Shown here piece by piece: positions 7,936 through 18,211 of a stretch of DNA of 64,000 nucleotides; position 1 is the first letter of the stretch; every line of letters begins with the position of its first letter. Made by a program: the position numbers and the translations under genes. The notes beneath the pieces were generated by a model. That model was not told the origin of the DNA, searched no databases, and saw only the letters and a list, made by a program, of their open reading frames with translations. This stretch comes from an uncultured Pelagibacteraceae bacterium (GTDB lineage Bacteria > Pseudomonadota > Alphaproteobacteria > Pelagibacterales > Pelagibacteraceae), in NCBI GenBank assembly GCA_902611265.1, contig CACLYY010000001.1, forward strand, positions 1 to 64,000. The letters are read 5' to 3'.

Positions 7936-9933
7936 ATGCCTAAGAAAAAAAAGACAAAAAAAAGGGTTAAAAAAAAAGTAGCTTCCAAAAAAATTAAAGA
8001 GACTATTTATAAAACGCAAAAAGATTGGATAAGTAAAGCAATTGTTAGTAAGTCTCAATATTCAAAAAAATATAATGAATCAATAAAAGATAATGATGGT
8101 TTTTGGAAAAAAGAAGGGAAAAGAATTAGTTGGATCAAGCCTTATAAAAAAATTAAAGACATAAAATATAGTAAAGATGATGTTCATATAAAATGGTTTT
8201 ATGATGGTACATTAAACGCATCAGCAAATTGCATTGATAGACATTTAAAAAAGAATGCCAATAAAACTGCAATTATATGGGTTGGTGATGATCCAAAAGT
8301 TCAAAAGAAAATTAGCTACAAAGAATTACATAAAGAAGTTTCCAGAGCTGCAAATGGTTTAAAAAATTTAGGAGTTCAAAAAGGGGATAGAGTAACGATT
8401 TATTTAACAATGATACCTGAACTTGCTTATACAATGCTAGCATGTGCTAGGATAGGTGCAGTTCACTCAATAATATTTGGTGGTTTTTCTCCAGATAGTA
8501 TTTCAGGTAGAATTAATGACTGTGAGTCTGATTATGTAATTACTGCAGACGAGGGAGTTAGAGGTGGCAAAACAATTCCATTAAAATCTATTACAGATGA
8601 AGCCCTGCAAAGCTGCCCTAATGTTAAAAAATGTATCGTGGTAAAAAGAACTGGTACTAAGAAAATAGATTGGTTTAATGATAGAGATGTTTGGTATCAT
8701 CAAATGACTAAGAAAGTATCATCCAAATGTGAACCTGAAGAAATGAATGCTGAAGATCCTCTATTCATTCTTTATACATCTGGTTCAACAGGAAAACCAA
8801 AAGGAGTTCTTCATACAACTGGTGGATATATGGTTTATGCCTCAATGACCCACCAATATATTTTTAACTACAAACCAAAAGATATTTATTGGTGCACTGC
8901 TGATATTGGATGGGTTACTGGACACAGCTATATTATTTATGGTCCACTAGCCAACGGCGCTACAACAATAATGTTTGAAGGAATACCAACATATCCTGAT
9001 ACATCTAGATGGTGGCAAATAGTTGATAAATACAAAGTTAATATTTTCTATACTGCTCCTACAGCAATAAGAGCTCTAATGAGAGAAGGAGATAAACCTG
9101 TTAAAAAAACTTCCAGAAAAACTTTAAAACTTTTAGGTACAGTTGGAGAACCAATAAATCCTGAAGCTTGGGAATGGTATTTTAAAACAGTTGGAGATAG
9201 TAGATGTCCAATTGTTGATACCTGGTGGCAAACTGAGACAGGAGGAATATTAATTAGTCCTCAGACAGGTGCAATAGATTTAAAACCTGGCTCTGCGACA
9301 AAACCATTTTATGGAATTAAGCCAGAAATACTTGATAAGGATGGTAAGGTTTTAAAAGGAGAAGCTCAAGGAAGATTATGTATAGCACAATCTTGGCCAG
9401 GACAAATGAGAACGGTGTATGGAGACCACCAGAGATTTATTGATACATACTTTTCACAATTTGATGGAAAATATTTTACAGGAGATGGATGTAGAAGAGA
9501 TAAAGATGGTTATTATTGGATCACTGGTAGGGTGGATGATGTCATAATAGTATCAGGACATAACCTTGGTACTGCAGAAATAGAAAGTGCATTTGTAGCT
9601 CATCCTAAAGTTGCAGAAGCAGCAGTGGTTGGATACCCACACGATATTAAAGGGAATGGACTTTATTGTTATGTAACTTTAAATGCAGGGGAAAAAAGTA
9701 CTCTTGATTTAGAAAGAGATTTAAAACTTTGGGTTAGAAAGCAAATTGGTCCAATTGCTACACCTGACTTAATACAGTTTGCTCCAGGACTTCCAAAAAC
9801 TAGATCTGGAAAAATAATGCGAAGAATTTTGAGAAAAATAGCTGCAAATGAACATGGTCAATTAGGAGATACAACGACCTTAGCAGATCCTTCGGTTGTT
9901 GATAGTTTAGTAGACAATAGAAAAAATATTTAG
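7936..9933 (+). CDS. acs: Acetyl-CoA synthetase (AMP-forming)
   Basis: Acs (665 residues) activates acetate to acetyl-CoA through acetyl-AMP. The adenylate motif [11 protein letters not shown] lies near residues 280-290, followed by [10 protein letters not shown], the GDGCRRD hinge region, and the regulatory lysine in [11 protein letters not shown] near residue 628. The first about 22 residues are an extra, extremely Lys-rich tail with no alternative Met nearby. The acetate-type Na+ symporter genes lie 0.7 kb downstream, suggesting an acetate uptake and activation locus. Its stop overlaps the convergent neighbour (TTAG). Confidence 0.96.
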   Translation: MPKKKKTKKRVKKKVASKKIKETIYKTQKDWISKAIVSKSQYSKKYNESIKDNDGFWKKEGKRISWIKPYKKIKDIKYSKDDVHIKWFYDGTLNASANCIDRHLKKNANKTAIIWVGDDPKVQKKISYKELHKEVSRAANGLKNLGVQKGDRVTIYLTMIPELAYTMLACARIGAVHSIIFGGFSPDSISGRINDCESDYVITADEGVRGGKTIPLKSITDEALQSCPNVKKCIVVKRTGTKKIDWFNDRDVWYHQMTKKVSSKCEPEEMNAEDPLFILYTSGSTGKPKGVLHTTGGYMVYASMTHQYIFNYKPKDIYWCTADIGWVTGHSYIIYGPLANGATTIMFEGIPTYPDTSRWWQIVDKYKVNIFYTAPTAIRALMREGDKPVKKTSRKTLKLLGTVGEPINPEAWEWYFKTVGDSRCPIVDTWWQTETGGILISPQTGAIDLKPGSATKPFYGIKPEILDKDGKVLKGEAQGRLCIAQSWPGQMRTVYGDHQRFIDTYFSQFDGKYFTGDGCRRDKDGYYWITGRVDDVIIVSGHNLGTAEIESAFVAHPKVAEAAVVGYPHDIKGNGLYCYVTLNAGEKSTLDLERDLKLWVRKQIGPIATPDLIQFAPGLPKTRSGKIMRRILRKIAANEHGQLGDTTTLADPSVVDSLVDNRKNI

Positions 9934-10556
9934 ATCTTTATTAATTTCGAAAACTCCTCTTTAATATTATCCCATTTTAAAATCATTGAATTCAGAACAA
10001 TTTTCCTGTCTAAAGTTTTTAATTCATTTGCTACAGGAGCCCAATTATATAAAGCCAAAGCACTTTCATTAAATGGCCAAGATTTATAATATTCCTCCCA
10101 CTTAATTTGATCTAATCTTTTTTTAAAACTTATTCTTGCCTCATCAACAATCTCTGTGGGCATACCATTTTCTAGCTCTTTATCGAGAATATTATTATAA
10201 ATTTCAGATGCTTTGTCTGTTTCTTTATAATTATAAAAAACATTTAAATATGAAACTGTATAAAATGACAAATCTTGAAGAGATATTGCATAAATATTCC
10301 ACTTTGCAGTATTTATTGAAGTTAAAAACTTTTCGTCATCAAAATGCAGAACCCACTTAGTTCCCATTCTAGTTTTTAAATAGTTATATAGAGTAACTTG
10401 AGATACCCAAGCAGATTTTTGCTGAATAAATTGCTTAAGATCATCAATGTTCTTTATTTTTTTCTTAGGCAAAATGCCCTTAAACATCGCAACTAAATAA
10501 ACTTTGAAATCTTCAAGTTTTATATCCTTTAGATTGAATCTGTATTTGAGGGCCAT
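9930..10556 (-). CDS. Conserved hypothetical protein beside acs and the symporter
   Basis: A 208-residue soluble protein of unknown function. It has no signal peptide or obvious catalytic motif. The central segment [24 protein letters not shown] and the aromatic-rich [25 protein letters not shown] look conserved rather than random. It lies between acs (convergent, stops overlapping) and the DUF4212/symporter pair (divergent, 120-base gap). A role in acetate metabolism or its control is possible from position only. Confidence 0.65.
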   Translation of the reverse strand: MALKYRFNLKDIKLEDFKVYLVAMFKGILPKKKIKNIDDLKQFIQQKSAWVSQVTLYNYLKTRMGTKWVLHFDDEKFLTSINTAKWNIYAISLQDLSFYTVSYLNVFYNYKETDKASEIYNNILDKELENGMPTEIVDEARISFKKRLDQIKWEEYYKSWPFNESALALYNWAPVANELKTLDRKIVLNSMILKWDNIKEEFSKLIKI

Positions 10557-10662
10557 TTATCTACCTAATATGTTGATGTATAATGTAAAAATGCCACAAT
10601 ATCGAGTGTTTTTAAGGGTTTAAATAAATTTGATTATCAGTAAGGTTATTTCTTTAACCTAT

Positions 10663-10670
10663 AGGGAGAG
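10663..10670 (+). promoter_or_regulatory. Strong ribosome binding site of the symporter operon
   Basis: AGGGAGAG ends 6 bases before the ATG at 10677. A clear Shine-Dalgarno like this is uncommon among the genes here and suggests high expression of the transporter. Confidence 0.65.
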
Positions 10671-10676
10671 AAAAAA

Positions 10677-10943
10677 ATGTCAAAACAAGAACAACACTGG
10701 GAAAAAACCAGGAATTTGCTCTTTATCACATTAGCAATTTGGTTTGTTTTCTCAATTGGCATCTTTCTCTTCGGAGCCGAAATGCAAGAATCTAGCATTA
10801 GACCATTTGGATATCCTTTAACGTATTGGTTTACATGTCAAGGATCACTTGCGATCTTCGTCATTTTAATTTTCTGGTTTGCAGGTCGACAAGAGAAAAT
10901 AGATGATGAGTTCGGGTTTTCTGAAAGAGAGGGTGACAAATGA
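10677..10943 (+). CDS. DUF4212 protein, small subunit of Na+/solute symporter
   Basis: An 88-residue membrane protein with two transmembrane helices (about residues 14-32 and 48-68) of the DUF4212 family, the small partner of VC_2705-type sodium/solute symporters. The helix-loop RPFGYPLTYWFTCQGSLAIFVILIFWFAGRQEK is characteristic. Its stop overlaps the large subunit start by four bases (ATGA), so the two are translationally coupled. Confidence 0.88.
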   Translation: MSKQEQHWEKTRNLLFITLAIWFVFSIGIFLFGAEMQESSIRPFGYPLTYWFTCQGSLAIFVILIFWFAGRQEKIDDEFGFSEREGDK

Positions 10944-12751
10944 TAAAAGGTAAATTTATAGATAATTTACCAAAGGTCTACGGAATATATACCGGAGGAT
11001 TTCTTGTATTTATTATTCTGATGGCAATAGCTGAACAAGCTGGAATGTCTGCAAAATTGATTGGTATCTTTTTTGTAGCTTTTACAGTTTTGATTTATGC
11101 TTTAATTGGTTGGTTATCTAGAACACTACAAGTTGATGCTTATTATGTAGCTGGAAGACAAGTTCCAACTGTCTTCAATGGTATGGCAACTGCTGCTGAC
11201 TGGATGTCAGGTGCATCTTTCGTTGCTATGGCAGGTGGAATTTATTTCAAAGGCTATGGATATATGGCTCTACTTGTTGGGTGGACTGGTGGATATGTAC
11301 TAGTTGCTTCGTTATTAGCACCGTATCTTAGAAAATTTGGATGTTATACTGTTCCAGATTTTATAGGAACACGTTATGGTGGTAACTTAGCAAGATTTAG
11401 TGCAGTCATAGTTTTAACAGTAGCCTCGTTCACTTATGTAACAGCACAAATTAATGCAACAGGTACAATTGCATCTGTAGCATTAGATATTCCATTTGGA
11501 ATAGCTGTTTATGTTGGTTTAGCAAGTATTTTGATGTGCTCAATGCTTGGTGGAATGAGAGCTGTAACTTGGACGCAAGTAGCTCAATACATTGTATTAA
11601 TTATAGCTTACTTACTTCCAGTATTTTGGATTAGCAGTAAGTTGGGAGCAGGTTTCTTCCCACACTTTATGTTAGCTGATGAAGTTGCAAGAATTGCAGA
11701 ACTCGAAGGTCAATTTGGTTTTGTTAAAAACTCTGCTGCTGATTTAGCAACAGTTCCAAAAGGTTTAGCTGGAATAACTAAAGCGCATTCTTCGGTTAAT
11801 GCAACTCCTTGGGCATTTATTTCATTAGCAGTGTGTATGATGGCAGGAACTGCATCATTACCTCACGTTATGATGAGATACTTTACTACTCCAAGTGTAA
11901 GAACTGCAAGAAGATCAGTAGGTTGGTCACTATTCTTTATTTTCCTACTTTATTCTTCTGCACCGATGTTAGCTACATTATCTAAACTATCTTTAATTGA
12001 CCCAACACTACCGACTGGAATTATTGGTAAAACAATTGCGGAAGTTCAAGCTATTGATTGGTATCAAAACTGGAACCAAGCAAACTTAATGTTTATCAGT
12101 GACTTTAATGGAAATGGAACTCTTGAGCTTAACGAGTTCTTTATGGGTGGTAAAGCTGTTGTATTAGCAACTCCAGAGATTGCAGGATTACCTTATGTAA
12201 TTTCAGGTCTAGTTGCTGCTGGAGGTATGGCAGCTGCAATGTCAACTGCAGATGGATTAGTGTTAGCAATATCAAATGCGTTATCTCATGATATTTACTA
12301 CAAAATAATTAATCCAAAAGCTGAGACAGCGAAAAGACTAATTGTTGCAAGGGTACTACTTGTATTAATTGGTTTTGCAGGAGCAACAATAGCCGCGTTA
12401 GAGATACAAGGTATCTTAGGTTCGGTAATTTGGGCTTTTGACTTTGCTATGTCAGGACTATTCTTCCCACTTGTACTTGGTGTATGGTGGAAGAGAGCTA
12501 ATGCACCAGGCGCTGTTGCAGGAATGCTACTAGGACTTATATCTGGAACTGCTTACCTAATATGGGTAAGAAGTGGAGGATCTGGTTTCTTAGGCATAAC
12601 TCAACTTACGTTTGGAATAGTTGGAGCGGCTGTAAGTTTAGTTTCTATGATTGTTGTCAGTTTAATAACTGCAGCACCAGATGCAGCTACTCAGAAAATG
12701 GTTGATGATGTACGTGTACCAAGTGGTAAAACGGTACTAGCACAGAAATAA
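10940..12751 (+). CDS. Sodium:solute symporter, VC_2705 subfamily (probable acetate uptake)
   Basis: A 603-residue SSS-family inner-membrane transporter related to ActP. It has many transmembrane helices, the motif YYVAGRQVPTVFNGMATAADWMSGASF near residues 68-95, and the PEIAGLPYVISGLVAAGGMAAAMSTADG segment. Residues 388-399 (DFNGNGTLELNE) form a textbook EF-hand loop in an extramembrane region. The acs gene just upstream favours acetate as substrate, but other monocarboxylates are possible. A strong terminator follows. Confidence 0.9.
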   Translation: MIKGKFIDNLPKVYGIYTGGFLVFIILMAIAEQAGMSAKLIGIFFVAFTVLIYALIGWLSRTLQVDAYYVAGRQVPTVFNGMATAADWMSGASFVAMAGGIYFKGYGYMALLVGWTGGYVLVASLLAPYLRKFGCYTVPDFIGTRYGGNLARFSAVIVLTVASFTYVTAQINATGTIASVALDIPFGIAVYVGLASILMCSMLGGMRAVTWTQVAQYIVLIIAYLLPVFWISSKLGAGFFPHFMLADEVARIAELEGQFGFVKNSAADLATVPKGLAGITKAHSSVNATPWAFISLAVCMMAGTASLPHVMMRYFTTPSVRTARRSVGWSLFFIFLLYSSAPMLATLSKLSLIDPTLPTGIIGKTIAEVQAIDWYQNWNQANLMFISDFNGNGTLELNEFFMGGKAVVLATPEIAGLPYVISGLVAAGGMAAAMSTADGLVLAISNALSHDIYYKIINPKAETAKRLIVARVLLVLIGFAGATIAALEIQGILGSVIWAFDFAMSGLFFPLVLGVWWKRANAPGAVAGMLLGLISGTAYLIWVRSGGSGFLGITQLTFGIVGAAVSLVSMIVVSLITAAPDAATQKMVDDVRVPSGKTVLAQK

Positions 12752-12766
12752 ACAATAAAAAACTTA

Positions 12767-12792
12767 GGGGCGATTATATTCGCCCCTTTTTT
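12767..12792 (+). terminator. Rho-independent terminator after the symporter
   Basis: GGGGCGA (12767-12773), loop TTATAT, TCGCCCC (12780-12786), then six T. The flanking A-run and T-run can lengthen the stem. It ends the symporter transcript 15 bases after the stop. Confidence 0.9.
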
Positions 12793-12801
12793 CTAAGAAT
12801 T

Positions 12802-13152
12802 ATGTCTGCTAACTTTCATCCTCTAGTTTATATAATTGATTATATTTTAGGTGTCATCATGTGGACATTGATTGGCAGAGTAGCAATGAATATTTTTCAA
12901 AGAGAAGACTCGCAATTCTTCTTTATGAAAGTTTTTGTAAAACTTACAAATCCACTTATAAATGTGTTTAGACCAATTACCCCTAGCTTTTTGGTAGGGC
13001 CTTTAGTGCCACTATATGTAGCTTGGTTCTTTTACATGGCACGTTTCTATTTAATGCCTTATTTACTTGGTTATTCTGTAATGGGCATGCTTTCATTTCC
13101 ATTAGAAAGCGAGATAGCTCAAGAATTATACAGAATATTTAGTAAAAATTAA
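12802..13152 (+). CDS. Small membrane protein, YggT-like
   Basis: A 116-residue hydrophobic protein with two membrane segments (about residues 8-28 and 62-92). The middle segment VKLTNPLINVFRPITPSFL, followed by a hydrophobic helix, resembles YggT proteins, as does its size, but similarity to the YggT gene at 3277-3567 is weak. It begins just after the symporter terminator and precedes rpe. Function is unknown. Confidence 0.65.
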   Translation: MSANFHPLVYIIDYILGVIMWTLIGRVAMNIFQREDSQFFFMKVFVKLTNPLINVFRPITPSFLVGPLVPLYVAWFFYMARFYLMPYLLGYSVMGMLSFPLESEIAQELYRIFSKN

Positions 13153-13195
13153 TTCAAATAAAACAAAAAATTGATACTAATATTTTTAGCATCAA

Positions 13196-13855
13196 ATGAA
13201 AAAAATACAAATTTCTCCATCAATATTGTCTGCTGATTTCAGTCAGTTAGGGAGTGAGATAAAGAAACTAGAGGAAGGTGGAGCTGACTTAATTCATGTT
13301 GATGTTATGGATGGTCACTTTGTTCCTAATTTAACAATAGGACCACCAGTAATAAAGAACCTTAGAAAGTACACTAAGCTTCCATTTGATGTACATTTAA
13401 TGATCTCTCCAGTACATAAGTACATAGAAAATTATGCAGAAGCCGGGGCTGATATAATAACCATTCATCCTGAGGCTACTGAAAATTTAAAAAACTCAAT
13501 TAATTTAATAAAGAAGTTAGGTAAAAAAGTTGGAGTCTCTTTGAATCCTAAAACACAAATTAGTACTTTAATAGATGAAATTGAAAATGTTGATTTAATA
13601 TTAGTTATGAGTGTTAATCCTGGTTTTGGTGGTCAAAAATTTATGCCTGAAGTATTAGATAAAATAAAAGAATTGAAAATGATTAAAGACAAAAATCATT
13701 ATCGCTATGATATTGAAGTAGATGGTGGGATAAATTTTAGTAATTCGAAAATAGTTCTAGAGGCTGGGGCTAATATTTTGGTATCAGGAACTACAATATT
13801 TAAAGAAAACAATGGGAATATAAGAAGTAATATTGAAAAATTAAAATCAATATAG
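13196..13855 (+). CDS. rpe: Ribulose-phosphate 3-epimerase
   Basis: Rpe (219 residues) interconverts ribulose-5-P and xylulose-5-P in the pentose phosphate pathway. The TIM-barrel signatures ISPSILSADFSQLG, HVDVMDGHFVPNLTIGPP, FDVHLMI, VMSVNPGFGGQKF and EVDGGIN carry the catalytic Asp and metal-binding His/Asp residues. Length is normal. The following heparinase-like gene starts one base later, an arrangement common beside purH in alphaproteobacteria. Confidence 0.96.
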   Translation: MKKIQISPSILSADFSQLGSEIKKLEEGGADLIHVDVMDGHFVPNLTIGPPVIKNLRKYTKLPFDVHLMISPVHKYIENYAEAGADIITIHPEATENLKNSINLIKKLGKKVGVSLNPKTQISTLIDEIENVDLILVMSVNPGFGGQKFMPEVLDKIKELKMIKDKNHYRYDIEVDGGINFSNSKIVLEAGANILVSGTTIFKENNGNIRSNIEKLKSI

Positions 13856-13856
13856 A

Positions 13857-15485
13857 ATGTTTTTTAGAAGTTATTTTAATTATATCAATGAGTTTTATTT
13901 TATACTTAAAAATCAAATAAGAAAAATTTACTTAAGTTCATCCATTTATAATAAAAAGATATCAAAAATTGATGAAAATATTTTAGTTTATCAGCCAACC
14001 TTAAAGATACTTAGTTCATTAATAAAATACGAAAAACAAAAGAAAAAAATTGAAGATTTTAATATTCAATCCATATGGGAAAATAAAAATTTAAATTATA
14101 AAGATTTCAAAAAACTCCACAGTTTTTACTGGTTGTTTTCGATTGATCTAAAGTCATCAAATAGAGTTACTCAGTCAATTATTGAAAATTGGATTTCAAA
14201 AAATCAAAATTATGAAACCAGAAGTTGGGAAATAGATATTCTTTCAAAAAGAATTATAGCTTGGATTTCAAATTCAAAAATAACTTATAATGACTCCAAT
14301 GATAGCTATAAAAATAGTTTTAACATAATAGTCAGTAAACAGGTAAATCATCTAATGAATGAGATAGATAGATCTTTAGACATTAACGATAAGATGATTG
14401 GATGTTCAGCAATAGTAATTTCAGGAATTTCATATAAAAACAGCAGATTTTTAGACTACGGATTAAATTTACTTAAAAAAATTATTAATAATTCTTTTGA
14501 TAATAACTATTTTCCAAAATCTAGAAACATAAGGCAAATGGTTTTCTATTTAAAGTATTTTATTCTTTTAAGAGAACTTCTAAAAGATTCATTAAATGAA
14601 GTTCCAGAATACTTGGATGAAATAATTTTTTATTTGGGAAAATCTTATGATTTTTTTTGGGGATCTCTAAAAAAAGATTTATTATTTAATGGCAATAATA
14701 ATTCTAATAATTACGAATTTGACAAATATTTAAAACTTTTTAGGTATAATTTTAAATCTGATAAATTGGATACGTCTGGTTATACAATTTTAAAGAATAA
14801 AGATGCAGCTTTAATAATGGATACTGGGAGCAATCCAATAAAAAATTACTCTGAGAATTATCAAAGTGGACCATTGTCATTTGAATTTTTTTTTAAAGAC
14901 AAAAAACTCATAACAAATTCAGGCTATTTTCAGAACCACAACCATCAACTAAATGGTATTTCAAAATCAACAGCAACACATTCTACTTTAACTTTGGATA
15001 ATTCATCTGCCTGTAATTTTAAAAAAAATGGTAGAGGACCGAGTACTGTTTCAAGAGGATTTAAAACTTTTGATAATCAGGTAACTCATGAAAAAAACTT
15101 TTGGAGCATAAAATGTTCCCACGATGGATATTTATCAAAATATGGAGTAATCCATGAGAGAACATTAGAGTTTGATCCTAAAAAATATATTATTTTTGGA
15201 AAAGAAAGATTAATCAAAAAAAAGAATTTTAAAAGCACAAATTTTGAAATTAGGTTCCATCTTTTACCAAATTTAAAAATTACAAAAATACAAGACAATA
15301 AATCAGTTTTAATTGAATTAGAAAATTCTGGTTGGAGATTTTTTTCAAAAGATGGATTGATCGGAGTCGAAACTGGTCTATATTTTGGTAATAAAAATAA
15401 TTATATTGAAAATCAAAATATTTTTATCTCAGGTATTACTCAAAGTGATGAACAAGTAATTGAATGGCGGATTAGTAAAATATGA
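13857..15485 (+). CDS. Heparinase II/III family protein
   Basis: A 542-residue protein of the heparinase II/III-like family: an N-terminal alpha-helical toroid (about residues 60-280) and a C-terminal beta domain. The signature ISKSTATHSTLTLDNSSA near residues 370-387 and SHDGYLSKYGVIHERTLEF are typical. No clear signal peptide is seen. Members sit between rpe or rsmB and purH in many alphaproteobacteria that do not degrade heparin, so an envelope-glycan role is more likely than heparin catabolism. Its stop overlaps the purH start by four bases. Confidence 0.85.
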   Translation: MFFRSYFNYINEFYFILKNQIRKIYLSSSIYNKKISKIDENILVYQPTLKILSSLIKYEKQKKKIEDFNIQSIWENKNLNYKDFKKLHSFYWLFSIDLKSSNRVTQSIIENWISKNQNYETRSWEIDILSKRIIAWISNSKITYNDSNDSYKNSFNIIVSKQVNHLMNEIDRSLDINDKMIGCSAIVISGISYKNSRFLDYGLNLLKKIINNSFDNNYFPKSRNIRQMVFYLKYFILLRELLKDSLNEVPEYLDEIIFYLGKSYDFFWGSLKKDLLFNGNNNSNNYEFDKYLKLFRYNFKSDKLDTSGYTILKNKDAALIMDTGSNPIKNYSENYQSGPLSFEFFFKDKKLITNSGYFQNHNHQLNGISKSTATHSTLTLDNSSACNFKKNGRGPSTVSRGFKTFDNQVTHEKNFWSIKCSHDGYLSKYGVIHERTLEFDPKKYIIFGKERLIKKKNFKSTNFEIRFHLLPNLKITKIQDNKSVLIELENSGWRFFSKDGLIGVETGLYFGNKNNYIENQNIFISGITQSDEQVIEWRISKI

Positions 15486-17026
15486 AAAATAAAATTAAAA
15501 AAGCAATAATATCACTTTCAGATAAGTCAGAACTTAAATCAGTTTTAAAGACACTAAAAAAGTACAATATAAAAATTATTAGCTCAGGTGGAACTTCTAA
15601 AGAAATTAAAAGATTAGGTTATACTTGCACCGAAGTATCAAAATTTACAAATTTCAATGAAATCCTAGATGGAAGAGTTAAGACTCTGCATCCAAAGATA
15701 CATGCTGGAATATTAAGTAAAAGAGATAGTACAAAACACAAAAAAGATCTCAAAAAAAATAATTATGATGAGATAGACTTAGTTATAGTTAACTTTTATC
15801 CTTTTGAAGAGGCATTAAAAATTACAAAAAATCACGAAAAACTCATTGAAAATATAGATATCGGTGGTCCAACTCTTGTACGGGCAACAGCTAAAAACTA
15901 TAAGCATGCAACTATTTTAAGTTCTCCACAACAATATAAAGAATTTATAGAAGATTTAGAAAAAAATAAGGGCTCTACAAGTTTGATGTTAAGAAAAAAA
16001 TTATCTCAAGAAGCATTTAATCTTACTGCTTACTACGATTCTGTGATTTCAGAATATTTAAGTATTAATAATAAAAATTATTTTCCTAAAAAGAAGACAA
16101 CTCATGGGAACCTAATTGAAGTATTGCGTTATGGTGAAAATCCTCATCAACAATCAGCAATATATGGAAAAAATAATAATTTAGATATAATTCAATTATC
16201 TGGAAAAAAATTGAGTTATAATAATTACAATGATATTTACGCAAGTTTAAATATTTCAAAAACTCTTCCAAAAAACATTGGTACCGTAGTTGTAAAACAT
16301 GCTAATCCATGTGGTGTTTCAATTAATAAGGATAAAATATTAAGTGTGAAAGAAGCTCTTTCATGTGATCCCATAAGTGCATTCGGTGGCATCGTTTCAT
16401 GTAATTTTAAAGTTACAAAAAAAGCTGCAGTTGAATTAAATAAATTATTTTTAGAGGTAATTATTGGAACTGGTTTTGATAGGGATTCTTTAAAAATTTT
16501 AAAAAAAAAGAAAAATTTAAGGTTAATTGATGCATCTAAATTACATAATCAGAGCTTGTACGATGTTACAAGTAATTTTAACTCTTTTTTATATCAAAGC
16601 GTGGATAACAAAATTTTTTCAAAAGATAATTTTAAAGTTGTTTCTAAAATTAAACCGACAAAGAAAATATATAATAATTTATTATTTGCTTTTAATGTCT
16701 GTAGAAATGTAAAGTCTAATGCAATAGTTTTAGCAAAAAATAGTTCGACTGTTGGAGTTGGATCGGGTCAACCTAGTAGGTTAGACAGTTGTAAAATAGC
16801 AATTGATAAAATGAAAAAATTTCAGAAAATAGAACAAAGTGACATTATTGTAGGTGCATCTGACGCCTTTTTCCCTTTTGTAGATGGGATTGAAATATTA
16901 GTTCAAAATGGTGTAAGCGCAATCATTCAACCATCTGGATCAATTCGTGATAAAGAAATAATTAAATTTGCTGACAAAATGGGTGTAATATTAGTTTTTT
17001 CAAAAACAAGGCACTTTAAACACTAA
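15482..17026 (+). CDS. purH: Bifunctional AICAR formyltransferase/IMP cyclohydrolase
   Basis: PurH (514 residues) performs the last two steps of IMP synthesis. The N-terminal cyclohydrolase domain shows ISLSDKSEL, SSGGTSKEI, DGRVKTLHPKIHAG and NIDIGGPTLVRATAKN. The transformylase domain has RYGENPHQQSA, VVKHANPCGVS, DPISAFGGIVSCN and the C-terminal ASDAFFPFVDGIE. All key segments are present. It is coupled to the heparinase-like gene by a 4-base overlap and converges on phhB with a 3-base gap. Confidence 0.97.
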   Translation: MKNKIKKAIISLSDKSELKSVLKTLKKYNIKIISSGGTSKEIKRLGYTCTEVSKFTNFNEILDGRVKTLHPKIHAGILSKRDSTKHKKDLKKNNYDEIDLVIVNFYPFEEALKITKNHEKLIENIDIGGPTLVRATAKNYKHATILSSPQQYKEFIEDLEKNKGSTSLMLRKKLSQEAFNLTAYYDSVISEYLSINNKNYFPKKKTTHGNLIEVLRYGENPHQQSAIYGKNNNLDIIQLSGKKLSYNNYNDIYASLNISKTLPKNIGTVVVKHANPCGVSINKDKILSVKEALSCDPISAFGGIVSCNFKVTKKAAVELNKLFLEVIIGTGFDRDSLKILKKKKNLRLIDASKLHNQSLYDVTSNFNSFLYQSVDNKIFSKDNFKVVSKIKPTKKIYNNLLFAFNVCRNVKSNAIVLAKNSSTVGVGSGQPSRLDSCKIAIDKMKKFQKIEQSDIIVGASDAFFPFVDGIEILVQNGVSAIIQPSGSIRDKEIIKFADKMGVILVFSKTRHFKH

Positions 17027-17029
17027 TAT

Positions 17030-17368
17030 TTAAATTATCTTATCAATCTTTGCAGCCAAAACAAAATCGCTCTCATGTAATCCATTAATTGCATGTGTTT
17101 GTATTTTGATCCTAGCATATCCCCAGCCAAACCAAATGTCTGGGTGATGTCCCTCTTGTTCCGCAATTTTACCAACTTTATTAATAAACTTTTGACTTTC
17201 TATAAAATTTTCAAATTTAAAGTCTTTAGTAATATAATAGTCTTTTTGATCTGAAGACTCTACATTCCATCCATCAACCTTTTTAAGATACTTGTGAATT
17301 TCATCTAAATTAAAACTTGGAATACCACCTTCGCAAGGAATACATTTTTTATCTGCCAGATCACTCAT
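17030..17368 (-). CDS. phhB: 4a-hydroxytetrahydrobiopterin dehydratase (pterin-4a-carbinolamine dehydratase)
   Basis: A 112-residue PCD/DCoH-family enzyme that dehydrates 4a-hydroxy-tetrahydropterin. The active-site region EQEGHHPDIWFGWGYARIKIQTH with the HHP pair and later His, and the N-terminal CIPCEGG, are diagnostic. Its start lies 8 bases inside the end of the upstream sulfotransferase gene. No phenylalanine hydroxylase is seen in the window. Confidence 0.92.
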   Translation of the reverse strand: MSDLADKKCIPCEGGIPSFNLDEIHKYLKKVDGWNVESSDQKDYYITKDFKFENFIESQKFINKVGKIAEQEGHHPDIWFGWGYARIKIQTHAINGLHESDFVLAAKIDKII

Positions 17369-18206
17369 CTAATTTATATCCTAAATCATATAATTCATTT
17401 TGCAAAGTATTATTTAATTTATGAAGAATATTTTTTGGTAAAATTTTTTGCCATCTATTATTAAATCCTAAATTAAAAAATCTTTTTTTTTGTCCTGATT
17501 TGGAATACACACTTTCTTCGAAACCTTCATTTTCCTCTTTATTTCTTAAATTTGAAAAATTTGTAGAATTTATAGAATTAATGAGTTTTTTCTCATCAAT
17601 TGAAGATTTTTCATTTTTCAAATTATTTATAAAATTAACTATTTTTTTAAAAGTCTCTATTTTATTATCTTCAAAGTCCTCATATTTAATAAATAAAACT
17701 TTAAAATTGTCAGTATTTTTCCAAGATTTATAGTGTTTAGACCAAGACCCCAAAAAAGTAAAATTGCTATAATCACCATCAGTTGATTTTTCTAAAAGGG
17801 TTTGTTTCTCATTAATTAATTTAATAAATGCATTTTCATAACTTAATGAATAATGATGTGTCATTGAAGTAATTAAATTTCTTGGATCTCTTACAATATA
17901 TATAGCACCTAAAGATAAATTTTTTGTTGTAAAACTATTCCCTTTATATTCTTCTAAAGAGCTATGTGTTTTAATAAAATGTATTTTATCCCCAGAAAAA
18001 AATTGTTTCTGATTGTAAATCCAGCTTTGACTTGCTTCACTTTCAGAATTAATTTTTTTTTTTGTAAATTTTATGGATGGAAATTGAAGGATGTTCAAAA
18101 GTAATTCAAAGTTAAATTTTCCTTTTTTTGAATAATAATATGAAGAAATAAAAGATCTTAAATATGTATTTCCACTTTTAGGATAGGATGCGATCCAAAT
18201 AATCAT
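17361..18206 (-). CDS. Sulfotransferase domain protein
   Basis: A 281-residue soluble PAPS-dependent sulfotransferase. The 5'-phosphosulfate loop is YPKSGNTYLRSF (residues 8-19), the KTHSSLEEYKG segment follows, and the 3'-phosphate motif is YIVRDPRNLITSMTHHYSLS. The start at 18206 was chosen because a longer reading frame (to 18332) would run through tRNA-Gly and the paralogue at 48366 begins identically (MIIW-ASYPKSGNT). The acceptor is unknown; a glycan, lipid or protein is possible. Confidence 0.85.
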   Translation of the reverse strand: MIIWIASYPKSGNTYLRSFISSYYYSKKGKFNFELLLNILQFPSIKFTKKKINSESEASQSWIYNQKQFFSGDKIHFIKTHSSLEEYKGNSFTTKNLSLGAIYIVRDPRNLITSMTHHYSLSYENAFIKLINEKQTLLEKSTDGDYSNFTFLGSWSKHYKSWKNTDNFKVLFIKYEDFEDNKIETFKKIVNFINNLKNEKSSIDEKKLINSINSTNFSNLRNKEENEGFEESVYSKSGQKKRFFNLGFNNRWQKILPKNILHKLNNTLQNELYDLGYKLDE

Positions 18207-18211
18207 AATTA

